DNA of 64,000 bases. Origin: Rhizobium rhizogenes NBRC 13257. Lineage in GTDB: Bacteria; Pseudomonadota; Alphaproteobacteria; Rhizobiales; Rhizobiaceae. Positions 26,088-35,824 of the stretch are shown one piece after another; position 1 is the stretch's first letter, and each line of letters starts with the position of its first letter. Location: positions 248,001 to 312,000 of the forward strand of contig NZ_BAYX01000002.1 in NCBI RefSeq assembly GCF_000696095.1, read 5' to 3'. A model generated the notes under the pieces. It searched no databases, was not told the DNA's origin, and saw only the letters and a list, made by a program, of their open reading frames with translations. Both the position numbers and the translations under genes were made by a program.

Positions 26088-27259
26088 GCGCCGCTCCCAT
26101 TCGAGCTGCCGGGCGTCGGGATGCGTTCCTGGAGCTTCTGCCGCCAGCTACCGAAACGGTTGCGGATCGACACCGGCATGGACATTCTACGGTTCCTGAA
26201 CAGCAGAAAGATCGCAATCAGCGTTGCGGCGATGTTGATCCCATAGAGGATGCCGACGAAATAGGGCGCCGTCTCGATCTGGTTGGCCGCGTAAAAATCC
26301 GCCCATCGCAGTGCAAAAGCAATCGTGAGCGCCGATACCATCGGATGCAGCCGCGCCTCGCGATGGGATCGCGCGTCGCCGGCGATCACCAGGGATATCA
26401 GGGCAAAAATGGCTGGCAGCGCCCAGTCGGTCAGGCGCCGATGCAATTCGGAACGGTATCCGCTCGGTTTGGCCTTATAATCCGCATCGTTAGGATCCGG
26501 GTTGAGCAGGAAGCCAAGGCTGCGGTCGCCGGCGCGCAGGGTTGCCTGGCCGCGGCTTTGTGTCATGTCGGAGAGGTCGAAGGAGTAGGAATCGAATTTG
26601 ATGACGGAGACGTCGCCATCAGACGTCTTGCGGTGGACTTCGCCGTCCCTCATCAGCAGCGACGAGCCGCTCGCATCAACGGCGCCTTCCTTGGCATAAT
26701 AGATGAGATCGAAAGCCGGATCGCGCGAATCCACCACGAACAGGCCCTTCAGGATTCGCCCCGACATGCGCTGGGTGATCTGCACGTAAAGCCCGTCTTC
26801 GATGCGTCGGAAATTCTTTTCCTCGATCACGGTCGACAGCAGGTCGGCATAGGCTTCCGCAACCATCTGCCGGGCCGCGACGCGGGCCTTCGGCTCGACC
26901 ATGTTGTCAACGAAAAAGGAGAAGACGCTGATTGCTATGGCGAGAATCATGATCGGACGGATGATGATGCTGCGTCTGGCGCCCGCCGCTTCCATGACGG
27001 TCAGCTCCGAATCGCTGTTCATCGCGGTGAGCGTCTGGGTGATGCCGATGACCAATGCAAACGGCAGGACGACGGGAATGATGGTCGGCAGGATAAGGGT
27101 CGCAAGCTTCGCGAACGAACCGATCGACTGGCCGCTATCGGTCACAAGGTTGATGCGCTGCAATACCTGAGTCGTCCAGATAATAGCGAGCACCGGCAGC
27201 AGGGCTACCAGGAACATCATGCCGACACGCCGTACGATATATGTTTCGAATAACTTCAT
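26084..27259 (-). CDS. lptF: LPS export ABC permease LptF
   Basis: LptF pairs with LptG in the inner-membrane LPS extractor. The 391-residue product starts MKLFETYIVRRVGMMFLVAL. The frame is open six codons further (27277), but AAGGGC sits directly before the ATG at 27259. Topology is as in LptG, with two sets of three membrane segments around a periplasmic beta-jellyroll. The C-terminus is a basic cytoplasmic tail ending GSSNGSGA. It is the first gene of the lpt operon. The ATPase lptB and lptA/C are not in this window. Confidence 0.94.
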   Translation of the reverse strand: MKLFETYIVRRVGMMFLVALLPVLAIIWTTQVLQRINLVTDSGQSIGSFAKLATLILPTIIPVVLPFALVIGITQTLTAMNSDSELTVMEAAGARRSIIIRPIMILAIAISVFSFFVDNMVEPKARVAARQMVAEAYADLLSTVIEEKNFRRIEDGLYVQITQRMSGRILKGLFVVDSRDPAFDLIYYAKEGAVDASGSSLLMRDGEVHRKTSDGDVSVIKFDSYSFDLSDMTQSRGQATLRAGDRSLGFLLNPDPNDADYKAKPSGYRSELHRRLTDWALPAIFALISLVIAGDARSHREARLHPMVSALTIAFALRWADFYAANQIETAPYFVGILYGINIAATLIAIFLLFRNRRMSMPVSIRNRFGSWRQKLQERIPTPGSSNGSGA

Positions 27260-27362
27260 GCCGGCCCTTAAACGCAACGCTCTATCGGGCGAGCCGGCAG
27301 AGATTCATCCTCCTCTACGCTGTTTGCGTTTTTTTGGCGACAACCCAGTCGCAAAAAATTCG

Positions 27363-28145
27363 TTAATTTTCTGAGATTCTTCTGCTGTGTGTTGTTTGGG
27401 AGAGGGCCATGAGCGCCGTGAATATGACAAGGGACGAGAGCCAGCCAAGCACGGCATCCGACAGATAGTGGCTTCCGAAAGCCACTCTGAGGGCTGGAAT
27501 GAGAATCGAAACGACCGCGATCGGCGGCGCGAGTGCGGTGCGGGCCGGCTGTGGAATAATGAAAATCAGGCAGAACAACCAACCGGCAGCGGCGGCCTCG
27601 CCGGAGATGAAGGAACAGTTGCTAACGCATTTTCCGGCGAAGGAGCCTGCATGAACGAAATCGAGTGTGCCGCCGAAGAAGTCGGTCTGCCGCGGCCGCG
27701 GGCGGCCTGAGAACGCCTTGAGCCAGAGATTGACGATCAGCACGGGGCCGAGAAGCAGCGAACCGAGCGCAACCTTCAGATTGCAGGCTCGCAACGTCTT
27801 GAACGTTGCGCCGTGATGCTGCCAGCACTGGATCAGCATCCAACAGAGGACGGCGGCGGCGACGTAGGGAAGCTGGAAGAAGATCTCCCTGAGCAGACGC
27901 ATATGCGGATCGTCACCATAGGGGAAAATGCCGCAGACCTGGCTGGCTTTGACGGGGACGATGCACTGTTCCGGCAGGAAGAACATATTGGCGACGGCGA
28001 GATCGATCTGTGGAAAAATCGAAAATAGCCCGAGCAGTATCCACCACAGACAAAACAGAGCGACGAACGCGTCGCCGGCCGTGCGTGGTCGCAGGATCTC
28101 GGGAAAACGGTCCTGGCGATCGAAGGCGCTGAAATCGATGATCAA
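27363..28145 (-). CDS. PAP2 family membrane phosphatase
   Basis: A 260-residue inner-membrane protein of the type-2 phosphatidic acid phosphatase family, with about five or six membrane segments. The three active-site motifs are visible: KAFSGRPRPRQ (~143), CSFISGEAAAA (~177, Ser-Gly-x instead of the common PSGH), and RVAFGSHYLSDAVLG (~219) with the catalytic His and Asp. Family members remove phosphates from lipids. In Rhizobium, lipid A phosphatases LpxE and LpxF belong to this family, and the position just upstream of lptF makes lipid A a reasonable guess. The substrate is not proven by sequence. Confidence 0.85.
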   Translation of the reverse strand: MIIDFSAFDRQDRFPEILRPRTAGDAFVALFCLWWILLGLFSIFPQIDLAVANMFFLPEQCIVPVKASQVCGIFPYGDDPHMRLLREIFFQLPYVAAAVLCWMLIQCWQHHGATFKTLRACNLKVALGSLLLGPVLIVNLWLKAFSGRPRPRQTDFFGGTLDFVHAGSFAGKCVSNCSFISGEAAAAGWLFCLIFIIPQPARTALAPPIAVVSILIPALRVAFGSHYLSDAVLGWLSSLVIFTALMALSQTTHSRRISEN

Positions 28146-28274
28146 GGTGGCGTTCCTGTCAGTGACAACGCTGGGCAGGCGGCGGCACGCAACGCATGCG
28201 CCAATAGGCTAGCGACAATAGATGACAGGGATTTGAAGGTGGCAGTGGACGCTTCTTTGCCGAATGTCTCGCCA

Positions 28275-28302
28275 AAAGCTTGTATTTGAGGGGGAAAGCT
28301 TG
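28275..28302. promoter_or_regulatory. Direct repeat upstream of pepA
   Basis: AAAGCTTG occurs at 28275-28282 and 28295-28302, exactly 20 bp apart, about two helical turns, between the divergent PAP2 and pepA genes. It could be a pair of regulator sites. A TATAAT at 28316-28321 may be a -10 for pepA. Confidence 0.35.
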
Positions 28303-28356
28303 AATGATCAAAGTCTATAATTCTATTTTGCGATACGCATATATATCGGAGCAGAA

Positions 28357-29853
28357 ATGTCTGTGAAATTCGAGATTTCCTTTGCCAAAACGGTTCGACT
28401 GAATGGCGGTCTGGCCATCCTGCTGAAAGACGCAGACAGCGAATCGCCGGCGGGGGCCGCAGGCGCCGATCCGGCCAATGTTTTCGCCAAGGCCGCGCGC
28501 ATCGCCCGTTTCACCGCCAAGGGTTTGTCGAGCCTCGATATCGTTGCGCCCGAGGGGTCGCCGGTTGACCGGATTATCGTGATCGGCACCGGCAGGGCAA
28601 AGGAACTGAACGCGCATGATTGGCTGAAGCTCGGCGGGGCTGCGGCCGCGCGGATCCGCAATGTCGAAAAGGCCGCGATCTTCATCGACCTGCCCGGCGT
28701 CCAAGCCGGTGGCAAGGCGGCTGCCGATTTTGCTCTCGGCATGCTGCTGCGCGCCTATAGTTTCGACACGTACAAGACGAAGAAGGGCGATGACGACGAC
28801 AAGAACGGTGCTCAGAAACCCGTGAAGGTGACCATCGTTACCCCGGATGTTGCAGCCGCAAAGAAGCTTTTCGCCGCATCGGAAGCGATTGCCGACGGCG
28901 TTATCCTGGCGCGCGATCTGGTCAACGAGCCGCCGAATGTGCTTGGCCCGGTCGAGTTCGCCGCCAAGGCCAAGGCGCTGGAGAAACTCGGCGTCGAGGT
29001 GGAAATCTTGACCGAGCGCGAGATGCGCCGGCTCGGCATGGGTGCGCTGCTTGGCGTGGCGCAGGGTTCCGTGCGTCCGCCGCGTCTGGTGATCATGCAA
29101 TGGAAGGGCGGCAAGGCGAAGGAAAAGCCGGTCGCCTTCATCGGCAAGGGTGTCGTCTTTGACACCGGCGGTATTTCCATCAAGCCCGCCGCCGGCATGG
29201 AAGACATGAAGGGCGACATGGGTGGGGCGGCGGCCGTGACCGGCCTGATGCACACGCTCGCGGCCCGCGGTGCGAAGGTCAACGCTATCGGCGTCATCGG
29301 CCTGGTCGAAAACATGCCCGATGGTAATGCCCAGCGTCCGGGCGATATCGTCACCTCCATGTCCGGCCAGACGATCGAGATCATCAACACCGATGCAGAA
29401 GGCAGGCTCGTGCTCTGCGACGCGCTTTGGTACACCAATGACCGCTTCAAGCCGCAATTCATGATCAATCTGGCGACCTTGACTGGCGCTATCCTGGTGG
29501 CGCTCGGCAACCTGCAGGCTGGCCTGTTCAGCAATGACGACCAGCTCGCAAACCAGCTCACCGCCGCCGGCCTTGTCACCAACGAACGCCTGTGGCGCAT
29601 GCCGCTCGGCAAGGACTACGACAAGATGATCGACAGCAAGTTCGCCGACATGAAGAACACCGGCGGCCGCTATGCCGGCTCGATCACCGCCGCGCAGTTC
29701 CTCAAGCGATTCGTGCAGGAAACGCCCTGGGCGCATCTCGATATCGCCGGCACGGCGATGGGCTCGACCCTGGACGAGATCAACCAGTCCTGGGGTTCGG
29801 GCTTCGGCGTGCGCCTGCTCGACGAACTGGTCCGTGAGAACTACGAATCGTGA
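28357..29853 (+). CDS. pepA: Leucyl aminopeptidase PepA
   Basis: PepA is a cytosolic dizinc aminopeptidase of family M17 that trims N-terminal residues, and in E. coli it also binds DNA. The 498-residue product has an N-terminal macro-like domain (1-160) and a catalytic C-terminal domain with [17 protein letters not shown] sequence (here [20 protein letters not shown]), [12 protein letters not shown], and the signature [14 protein letters not shown]. It begins [20 protein letters not shown]. holC follows 32 bp downstream, a pairing conserved in many proteobacteria. Confidence 0.97.
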   Translation: MSVKFEISFAKTVRLNGGLAILLKDADSESPAGAAGADPANVFAKAARIARFTAKGLSSLDIVAPEGSPVDRIIVIGTGRAKELNAHDWLKLGGAAAARIRNVEKAAIFIDLPGVQAGGKAAADFALGMLLRAYSFDTYKTKKGDDDDKNGAQKPVKVTIVTPDVAAAKKLFAASEAIADGVILARDLVNEPPNVLGPVEFAAKAKALEKLGVEVEILTEREMRRLGMGALLGVAQGSVRPPRLVIMQWKGGKAKEKPVAFIGKGVVFDTGGISIKPAAGMEDMKGDMGGAAAVTGLMHTLAARGAKVNAIGVIGLVENMPDGNAQRPGDIVTSMSGQTIEIINTDAEGRLVLCDALWYTNDRFKPQFMINLATLTGAILVALGNLQAGLFSNDDQLANQLTAAGLVTNERLWRMPLGKDYDKMIDSKFADMKNTGGRYAGSITAAQFLKRFVQETPWAHLDIAGTAMGSTLDEINQSWGSGFGVRLLDELVRENYES

Positions 29854-29885
29854 CCTTCGGACATGTTTGAGATAGGAGAGGCGGC

Positions 29886-30335
29886 ATGACCGACGTTCTC
29901 TTCTATCACCTGACCGAATCGAAGCTCGAAGATGCCCTGCCGCCGCTGATCGACAAGAGTGTCGAGCGCGGCTGGCAGGTCGCCATCCAGACACGCGAGC
30001 AGGCCCGGCGCGATGCGCTCGACACGCATCTCTGGACCTATCGCGAGGACAGCTTCCTGCCGCATGGCACCGACGAAAGCGAGATGGCGGACAGGCAGCC
30101 GGTTCTCCTGACCGTCTCACCGGATAATCTGAACAATGCCAGCGTCCGCTTCTTCATCGACGGCGCCGAAGCCTCCGATATCGACACCTATCAGCGCGTC
30201 GTCTTCATCTTCGACGGTTACGATCAGGAACAATTGGAAGGCGCCCGCGCGCAATGGAAGAAGTTGAAGGGCGAGGGGCATAACCTCACCTATTGGCAGC
30301 AGACCCAGGAAGGGCGTTGGGAAAAGAAAGCGTAG
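29886..30335 (+). CDS. holC: DNA polymerase III subunit chi
   Basis: HolC links the clamp loader to single-strand-binding protein at the fork. The 149-residue product has the chi fold signatures FYHLTESKLEDALPPLIDKS at the start, LWTYREDSFLPHG in the middle and RVVFIFDGYDQEQLEGAR-like sequence later. The ATG at 29886 follows GAGAGGCGGC. Its position right after pepA, seen in many bacteria, supports the call. It ends 36 bp before a convergent gene, with no clear hairpin between. Confidence 0.93.
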   Translation: MTDVLFYHLTESKLEDALPPLIDKSVERGWQVAIQTREQARRDALDTHLWTYREDSFLPHGTDESEMADRQPVLLTVSPDNLNNASVRFFIDGAEASDIDTYQRVVFIFDGYDQEQLEGARAQWKKLKGEGHNLTYWQQTQEGRWEKKA

Positions 30336-30371
30336 TGCTTTCTCCTTCCCTCTTGGGGAGTGGGTAATGGC

Positions 30372-30920
30372 TCACTTGCCTGACGCAGCCAGAACCTTTT
30401 CGATGAAGTCTTTCTTTGATGCCGTATAGGCGGCGCGGTTGTCGGCATATTTCCCGGCCAGGTCGATCTTCAGCATTTCATAGGCCAGTGCCAGATCTGG
30501 ATGTGCACGGAGCCTGTCGCGAAATAGAAGCCACCGATTCCAGTTGGTGCTGTTATATTCAACGATATGAACGAGATGCGTGCGCGTCTCGCCTTCGATA
30601 TCACGACCGAAAATATGATCGTCGGGAACGAGCTCGGTGCCGACATAGCAGTAGCCGATCTCCTCCATCGGCCGGATGCATGCCAAGCCATCATCGAAGC
30701 GCCTGACTGCGACGGCGATGTCGATGATCGGCTTTGCCTTGATCGAAGGGATCGACGTGCTGCCTATATGCTGGATGTCGAGGGCGATATCGCCGAGCGC
30801 CTTGCGAATGGCTGCCGCTTCGAGCGCGTAGGCTTCCTGCCATCGGGCATTCGGTACAGCAAGCGTCACGCACTTGTTGCCGACGCCCAGCCCGAAATTT
30901 CGCCCGCTCTCCGAGGACAT
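30372..30920 (-). CDS. GrpB family (UPF0157) protein
   Basis: A 182-residue protein of the GrpB/UPF0157 family, which has a nucleotidyltransferase-like fold. The typical features are all present: VPNARWQEAYALEAAAIRKA, the LDIQHIGSTSIPSIKAKPIIDIAV block and the VEYNSTNWNRWLLFRDRLRA stretch near residue 130. Members occur alone or fused to dephospho-CoA kinases, and no specific function is established for free-standing ones. It is monocistronic and convergent with holC. Confidence 0.9.
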   Translation of the reverse strand: MSSESGRNFGLGVGNKCVTLAVPNARWQEAYALEAAAIRKALGDIALDIQHIGSTSIPSIKAKPIIDIAVAVRRFDDGLACIRPMEEIGYCYVGTELVPDDHIFGRDIEGETRTHLVHIVEYNSTNWNRWLLFRDRLRAHPDLALAYEMLKIDLAGKYADNRAAYTASKKDFIEKVLAASGK

Positions 30921-30992
30921 TACGATCTCCGTAGCAAGTGAAGATGCGCCACTCTAGCATGGCGCGTGACGCATCTCACCGGTCAATCGAGT

Positions 30993-31916
30993 TTAGTCGT
31001 GGAAAGCCTCGACGAATTTGCGCTTGCCGAGCATGAATGCATCGGCGACATGGCGAAGCGGCGCGAGGTCGACATCGGACGTGCCGGCTTTGACGATCTC
31101 GGCGAAGCGGCGATAGAGCGATGGATATTCGGCCTCCGGCGCGGTGAAGGTCAGTTCGCCGTTAACGGAGAGCTTCGAGCCGCCTTCGGCGAGCACCATC
31201 TGGCCCGCCTCGGTTTCGGCGACGATATCCCAGCTCTGCTTGCCGGTCTGGCGCCAGTCGAATTCGGCACGAACCGGAAGCCCCTGGCCGCTCTTGAAGT
31301 GCAGGTCGGCGGCGATCGGCGAATCGCGGTTTTCTGGGAATTCCAGCACGGCGCCGGTCAGGAAGAGCGGCGGCAGGATATGGGTGACAATCGACAGCGC
31401 GTTGATGCCCGGATCGAAGACGCCGAGGCCGCCGGCCTGCCAGATCCATTCCTGGTTCGGATGCCAATGGCGCACATCTTCCTTCCAGATCACATGCACG
31501 CTCTTGATCGTCGTCCCGTCGAGGAAGGCCTTGGCGGCTTCGACGGCTGGCGCGTAGCGCGAATGCCAGCTGGCAAACAGCGAAACACCCTTTGCCTTGG
31601 CGAGGGCCTCAAGATCGGCGACTTCGCTCAGCGTCGCGCCCGGCGGCTTTTCCAGAAAGACATGCTTGCCGGCCTGAAGCGCCTTGTAGGCGGCTTCATA
31701 GCGATATTGCGGCGGCATGCAGAGCGAGACTGCATCGATCTCGGGAACCGCGTCCAGCATGGCCTCGATGGTGGTGAAAGCCGGAATGCCTTCAACCGTG
31801 CCATGGCGGCTTGCCGTGGCGACCAGTTTGAAATCCGCATTGTTCGCGATGGACGGAAGATGCTGGTCGCGGACGATCTTGCCGACGCCGACGATAGCGA
31901 GGTTGATGGGGGACAT
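30993..31916 (-). CDS. Gfo/Idh/MocA family oxidoreductase, D-galactose 1-dehydrogenase-like
   Basis: A 307-residue NAD(P)-dependent sugar dehydrogenase. The N-terminal Rossmann fold has LAIVGVGKIVRDQHLPSI, and HVFLEKPPGATLSEV carries the conserved EKP lysine. The C-terminal domain contains QAGGLGVFDPGINALSIVTH with the active-site Asp and His. Overall it resembles rhizobial and pseudomonad D-galactose 1-dehydrogenases, which oxidise galactose to the lactone in the De Ley-Doudoroff route. It is divergent from a TRAP transporter, so the two could serve one substrate, but that is inference. Confidence 0.85.
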   Translation of the reverse strand: MSPINLAIVGVGKIVRDQHLPSIANNADFKLVATASRHGTVEGIPAFTTIEAMLDAVPEIDAVSLCMPPQYRYEAAYKALQAGKHVFLEKPPGATLSEVADLEALAKAKGVSLFASWHSRYAPAVEAAKAFLDGTTIKSVHVIWKEDVRHWHPNQEWIWQAGGLGVFDPGINALSIVTHILPPLFLTGAVLEFPENRDSPIAADLHFKSGQGLPVRAEFDWRQTGKQSWDIVAETEAGQMVLAEGGSKLSVNGELTFTAPEAEYPSLYRRFAEIVKAGTSDVDLAPLRHVADAFMLGKRKFVEAFHD

Positions 31917-31930
31917 GGGGTGTCTCTCGA

Positions 31931-31952
31931 TTAGTATGATTATTGGTATGGT
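31931..31952. promoter_or_regulatory. Degenerate direct repeat between oxidoreductase and TRAP genes
   Basis: TTAGTATGAT (31931-31940) and TTGGTATGGT (31943-31952) match at 8 of 10 positions with a 12-bp period, 15-36 bp before the oxidoreductase start. The pattern resembles half-sites of GntR/FadR-type regulators, though no regulator gene is adjacent. Confidence 0.35.
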
Positions 31953-32146
31953 CTTTTATCAGAACATCAGAGGTGGGCAAGGGTGGCAAAGCGCAAATGC
32001 GGCGCTGCTCCCGCAAGGCCACGCTCACCCTGCCATCATCACACTTGGAAAACCAGCTTAGGCTCTTGATTGACAGCGTGAAATCGGCACTCTGCCTGTG
32101 CGCGGCGAAAGGATCCTGGGAAGAAACTGCCGCGGGGGGAAAAATC

Positions 32147-32722
32147 ATGAAAGCATTGCTCGGCTTCAGCCGGCTCATAGATCATGTCACGGAGATCATC
32201 GGCAAATCGGTCTCCTGGCTCATCCTGGTTGCCGTTTTGGTCAGTTCCGGAAACGCCATCGTCCGCAAAGTGTTCAACGTCTCGTCGAATGCCTGGCTGG
32301 AGGCGCAATGGTATCTGTTCGGCGCCGCCTTCATGCTCGCCGCCGCCTATACGCTCAGGCAGAACGAACATATCCGCATCGATATCCTCTACGGTTCCCT
32401 GTCGCGGCGTGTGCAGCACTGGATCGACCTTCTCGGCCATTGCCTGTTTCTCATGCCCTTCGTGCTGTTGATGATCTATGATCTCATCCCCTATGTCCGG
32501 ATGTCCTTCATGTCCGGCGAGGTTTCCTCCAGCGCCGGCGGCCTGATCATCTGGCCGGGCAAGGCTTTGCTGTTGGCGGGCTTCTTTCTGCTGGCGCTGC
32601 AGGGTGTCTCCGAGATCATCAAGAAGATCGCCATCATGCGCGGCGATATGGATGATCCGACACCCTATGTGCCGACCCATGCGCCTCTCGATATCGAGAC
32701 GCATGCAGGGGAGGTGCGTTGA
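32147..32722 (+). CDS. TRAP transporter small membrane subunit (DctQ type)
   Basis: The small permease of a TRAP system, which imports carboxylates or sugar acids using the sodium or proton gradient. The 191-residue product has four membrane segments; WLILVAVLVSSGNAIVRKVF, then EAQWYLFGAAFMLAAAYTLR and RIDILYGSLSRR are typical of DctQ. I use the ATG at 32147 with GGGGGGA upstream; the frame is open to 31943 without signals. Its stop overlaps the DctM start by one base (TGATG). It leads the permease operon. Confidence 0.92.
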   Translation: MKALLGFSRLIDHVTEIIGKSVSWLILVAVLVSSGNAIVRKVFNVSSNAWLEAQWYLFGAAFMLAAAYTLRQNEHIRIDILYGSLSRRVQHWIDLLGHCLFLMPFVLLMIYDLIPYVRMSFMSGEVSSSAGGLIIWPGKALLLAGFFLLALQGVSEIIKKIAIMRGDMDDPTPYVPTHAPLDIETHAGEVR

Positions 32723-34488
32723 TGTTGGAATTCATTGCCGTGAACATGGCCCCGATCATGTTCGCTTCGCTGATCATCTTCCTGCTGATCGGCTATCCCG
32801 TCGCCTTCGCGCTCGCCGCCAACGGCCTGTTGTTCTTCTGGATCGGTGTTGAGCTGGCGCCCTATTCCGGCGGATCGATCAACCTGTCCTGGCCGTTGCT
32901 CAACGCGCTGCCGGATCGGTTCTGGGGTGTGATGTCGAACGACACGCTGCTGGCGATCCCCTTCTTTACCTTCATGGGTATCGTGCTGGAGCGCTCCGGC
33001 ATGGCCGAGGACCTGCTTGATACGGTCGGCCAGCTCTTCGGCCCGATCCGTGGCGGCCTTGCCTATGCCGTGATCTTCGTCGGCGCGCTGCTGGCCGCCA
33101 CCACCGGCGTTGTCGCCGCATCGGTCATCGCCATGGGCCTGATCTCGCTGCCGATCATGCTGCGCTACGGCTACGACCGGCGGGTTGCCTCCGGCGTCAT
33201 CGCTGCATCAGGTACGCTGGCGCAGATCATTCCACCGTCGCTGGTGCTGATCGTGCTGGCGGACCAGCTCGGCCGCTCGGTTGGTGACATGTATGCCGGT
33301 GCTCTGATCCCCGGCCTGGTGCTGACCGGCCTCTACATGCTCTATGTGTTGATCATGTCGATCGTCCGGCCGGACTCCATGCCGGCGCTGCCGAAGGAGG
33401 CGCGGTCGCTTGGTTCGGGCGTGACCTCGCTCTTCGTCGCGTTGCTGGTCTGCGCCGGTGTCGCCTATGCCGCCCATGTCTATCTGACGCCGATCTACGG
33501 GGAAAACGCCGATATTCTCGGCGCAACCGTCGGCGTGACGTTCATCTATGCCATTGCCGTCGTCGACAAGACGATGAAGTTCAACCTGATGTCGCGGTTG
33601 GCGCAGCAGGTGATCATCGTGCTGATCCCGCCGCTGGCGCTGATCTTCCTCGTGCTCGGCACCATCTTCCTCGGCATCGCGACGCCGACGGAAGGCGGCG
33701 CGATGGGGGCGGTGGGTGCTCTGATCATGGCGTTGGCCAAGGGTCGCTTGAGCATGGACGTGGTCCGCTCGGCGCTCGCGTCGACGACGCGGCTTTCGTC
33801 CTTCGTGCTGTTCATCTTGATCGGCTCGCGCGTGTTCTCGCTGACGTTCTACGGCGTCAACGGCCATGTCTGGGTGGAGCATCTGCTGGTATCGCTGCCG
33901 GGCGGCGAAGTCGGCTTCCTGATTGCCGTCAACCTGCTGGTCTTCGTGCTGGCCTTCTTCCTCGATTTCTTCGAGCTGGCCTTCATCATCGTGCCGCTGC
34001 TGGCGCCCGCCGCCGAAAAGCTCGGTATCGACCTGATCTGGTTCGGCGTCTTGCTCGGTGTCAACATGCAGACGAGCTTCATGCATCCGCCCTTCGGCTT
34101 CGCGCTATTCTATCTGCGCTCGGTCGCGGCAAAGGTGCCCTATCTCGACAAGGTGACGGGCAAAAACACCGCGCCGGTGACGACAGGGCAGATCTATTGG
34201 GGTGCCGTGCCCTTCGTCGGTATCCAGATCCTGATGGTGGCGCTGACCATCATGTTCCCGCAAATGGTCATGCACTACAAAGGCGCGGGCACGGGCATCG
34301 ATCCGAATACGATCAAGATCGACGTGCCGGGCTTCGGCACTCCTGGCCAGGACAATGGCGGCGGTCTCGGTCTGCCAGGCCTGCAGCTGCCGGGCGGCAA
34401 TCCGCTGCAGGACAAGCCGGCCGATCAGAATGGCGGGCAGGCCAATCCGCCGGCCAACGATCTCAGCCAGCCGCCATCGTTTAAATGA
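32722..34488 (+). CDS. TRAP transporter large permease (DctM type) with extended tail
   Basis: The large, roughly 12-14-span permease that carries the transport path. The body matches DctM proteins, for example IPFFTFMGIVLERSGMAEDL, AATTGVVAASVIAMGLISLP and GVLLGVNMQTSFMHPPFGFA. The ATG at 32722 follows GGGGAGG. An in-frame TTG three bases earlier is less likely. At 588 residues it is longer than the usual ~430 because of internal inserts and a Gly/Pro/Asn/Gln-rich hydrophilic tail (residues ~518-588) that I do not recognise. Confidence 0.92.
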   Translation: MLEFIAVNMAPIMFASLIIFLLIGYPVAFALAANGLLFFWIGVELAPYSGGSINLSWPLLNALPDRFWGVMSNDTLLAIPFFTFMGIVLERSGMAEDLLDTVGQLFGPIRGGLAYAVIFVGALLAATTGVVAASVIAMGLISLPIMLRYGYDRRVASGVIAASGTLAQIIPPSLVLIVLADQLGRSVGDMYAGALIPGLVLTGLYMLYVLIMSIVRPDSMPALPKEARSLGSGVTSLFVALLVCAGVAYAAHVYLTPIYGENADILGATVGVTFIYAIAVVDKTMKFNLMSRLAQQVIIVLIPPLALIFLVLGTIFLGIATPTEGGAMGAVGALIMALAKGRLSMDVVRSALASTTRLSSFVLFILIGSRVFSLTFYGVNGHVWVEHLLVSLPGGEVGFLIAVNLLVFVLAFFLDFFELAFIIVPLLAPAAEKLGIDLIWFGVLLGVNMQTSFMHPPFGFALFYLRSVAAKVPYLDKVTGKNTAPVTTGQIYWGAVPFVGIQILMVALTIMFPQMVMHYKGAGTGIDPNTIKIDVPGFGTPGQDNGGGLGLPGLQLPGGNPLQDKPADQNGGQANPPANDLSQPPSFK

Positions 34489-34522
34489 GGGCAGGGCTGC
34501 CGCGCTTCATGCATTCAAAAAG

Positions 34523-34554
34523 AAAAACCCCGGAGCAACACTCCGGGGTTTTTC
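34523..34554. terminator. Bidirectional terminator between TRAP genes
   Basis: AAAAACCCCGGAG-caaca-CTCCGGGGTTTTT is a perfect 13-bp stem with A/T tracts on both sides, lying between convergent DctM and DctP. Confidence 0.95.
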
Positions 34555-34573
34555 AGTTGATAGCGTGCGAGGA

Positions 34574-35680
<1,107 letters not shown>

Positions 35681-35824
35681 CTATGTACTCCCCCCAGGAT
35701 ACGAGCGGGCGGGTTGGCCCGCTCTTCGTGATCACGCTGCAACTAATCATGTCGTTCGATGCGTTTCAAGCGCACCGAACGATCTGCAACCGCTGATTTT
35801 CCAAGGATATCGGGAAGGCCAAAT

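Noticed and set aside
27329..27358. T-run, GCGAC stem and A-run as a terminator after the PAP2 gene
   Set aside because: On both strands the T-run precedes the stem and the A-run follows it, the reverse of an intrinsic terminator.
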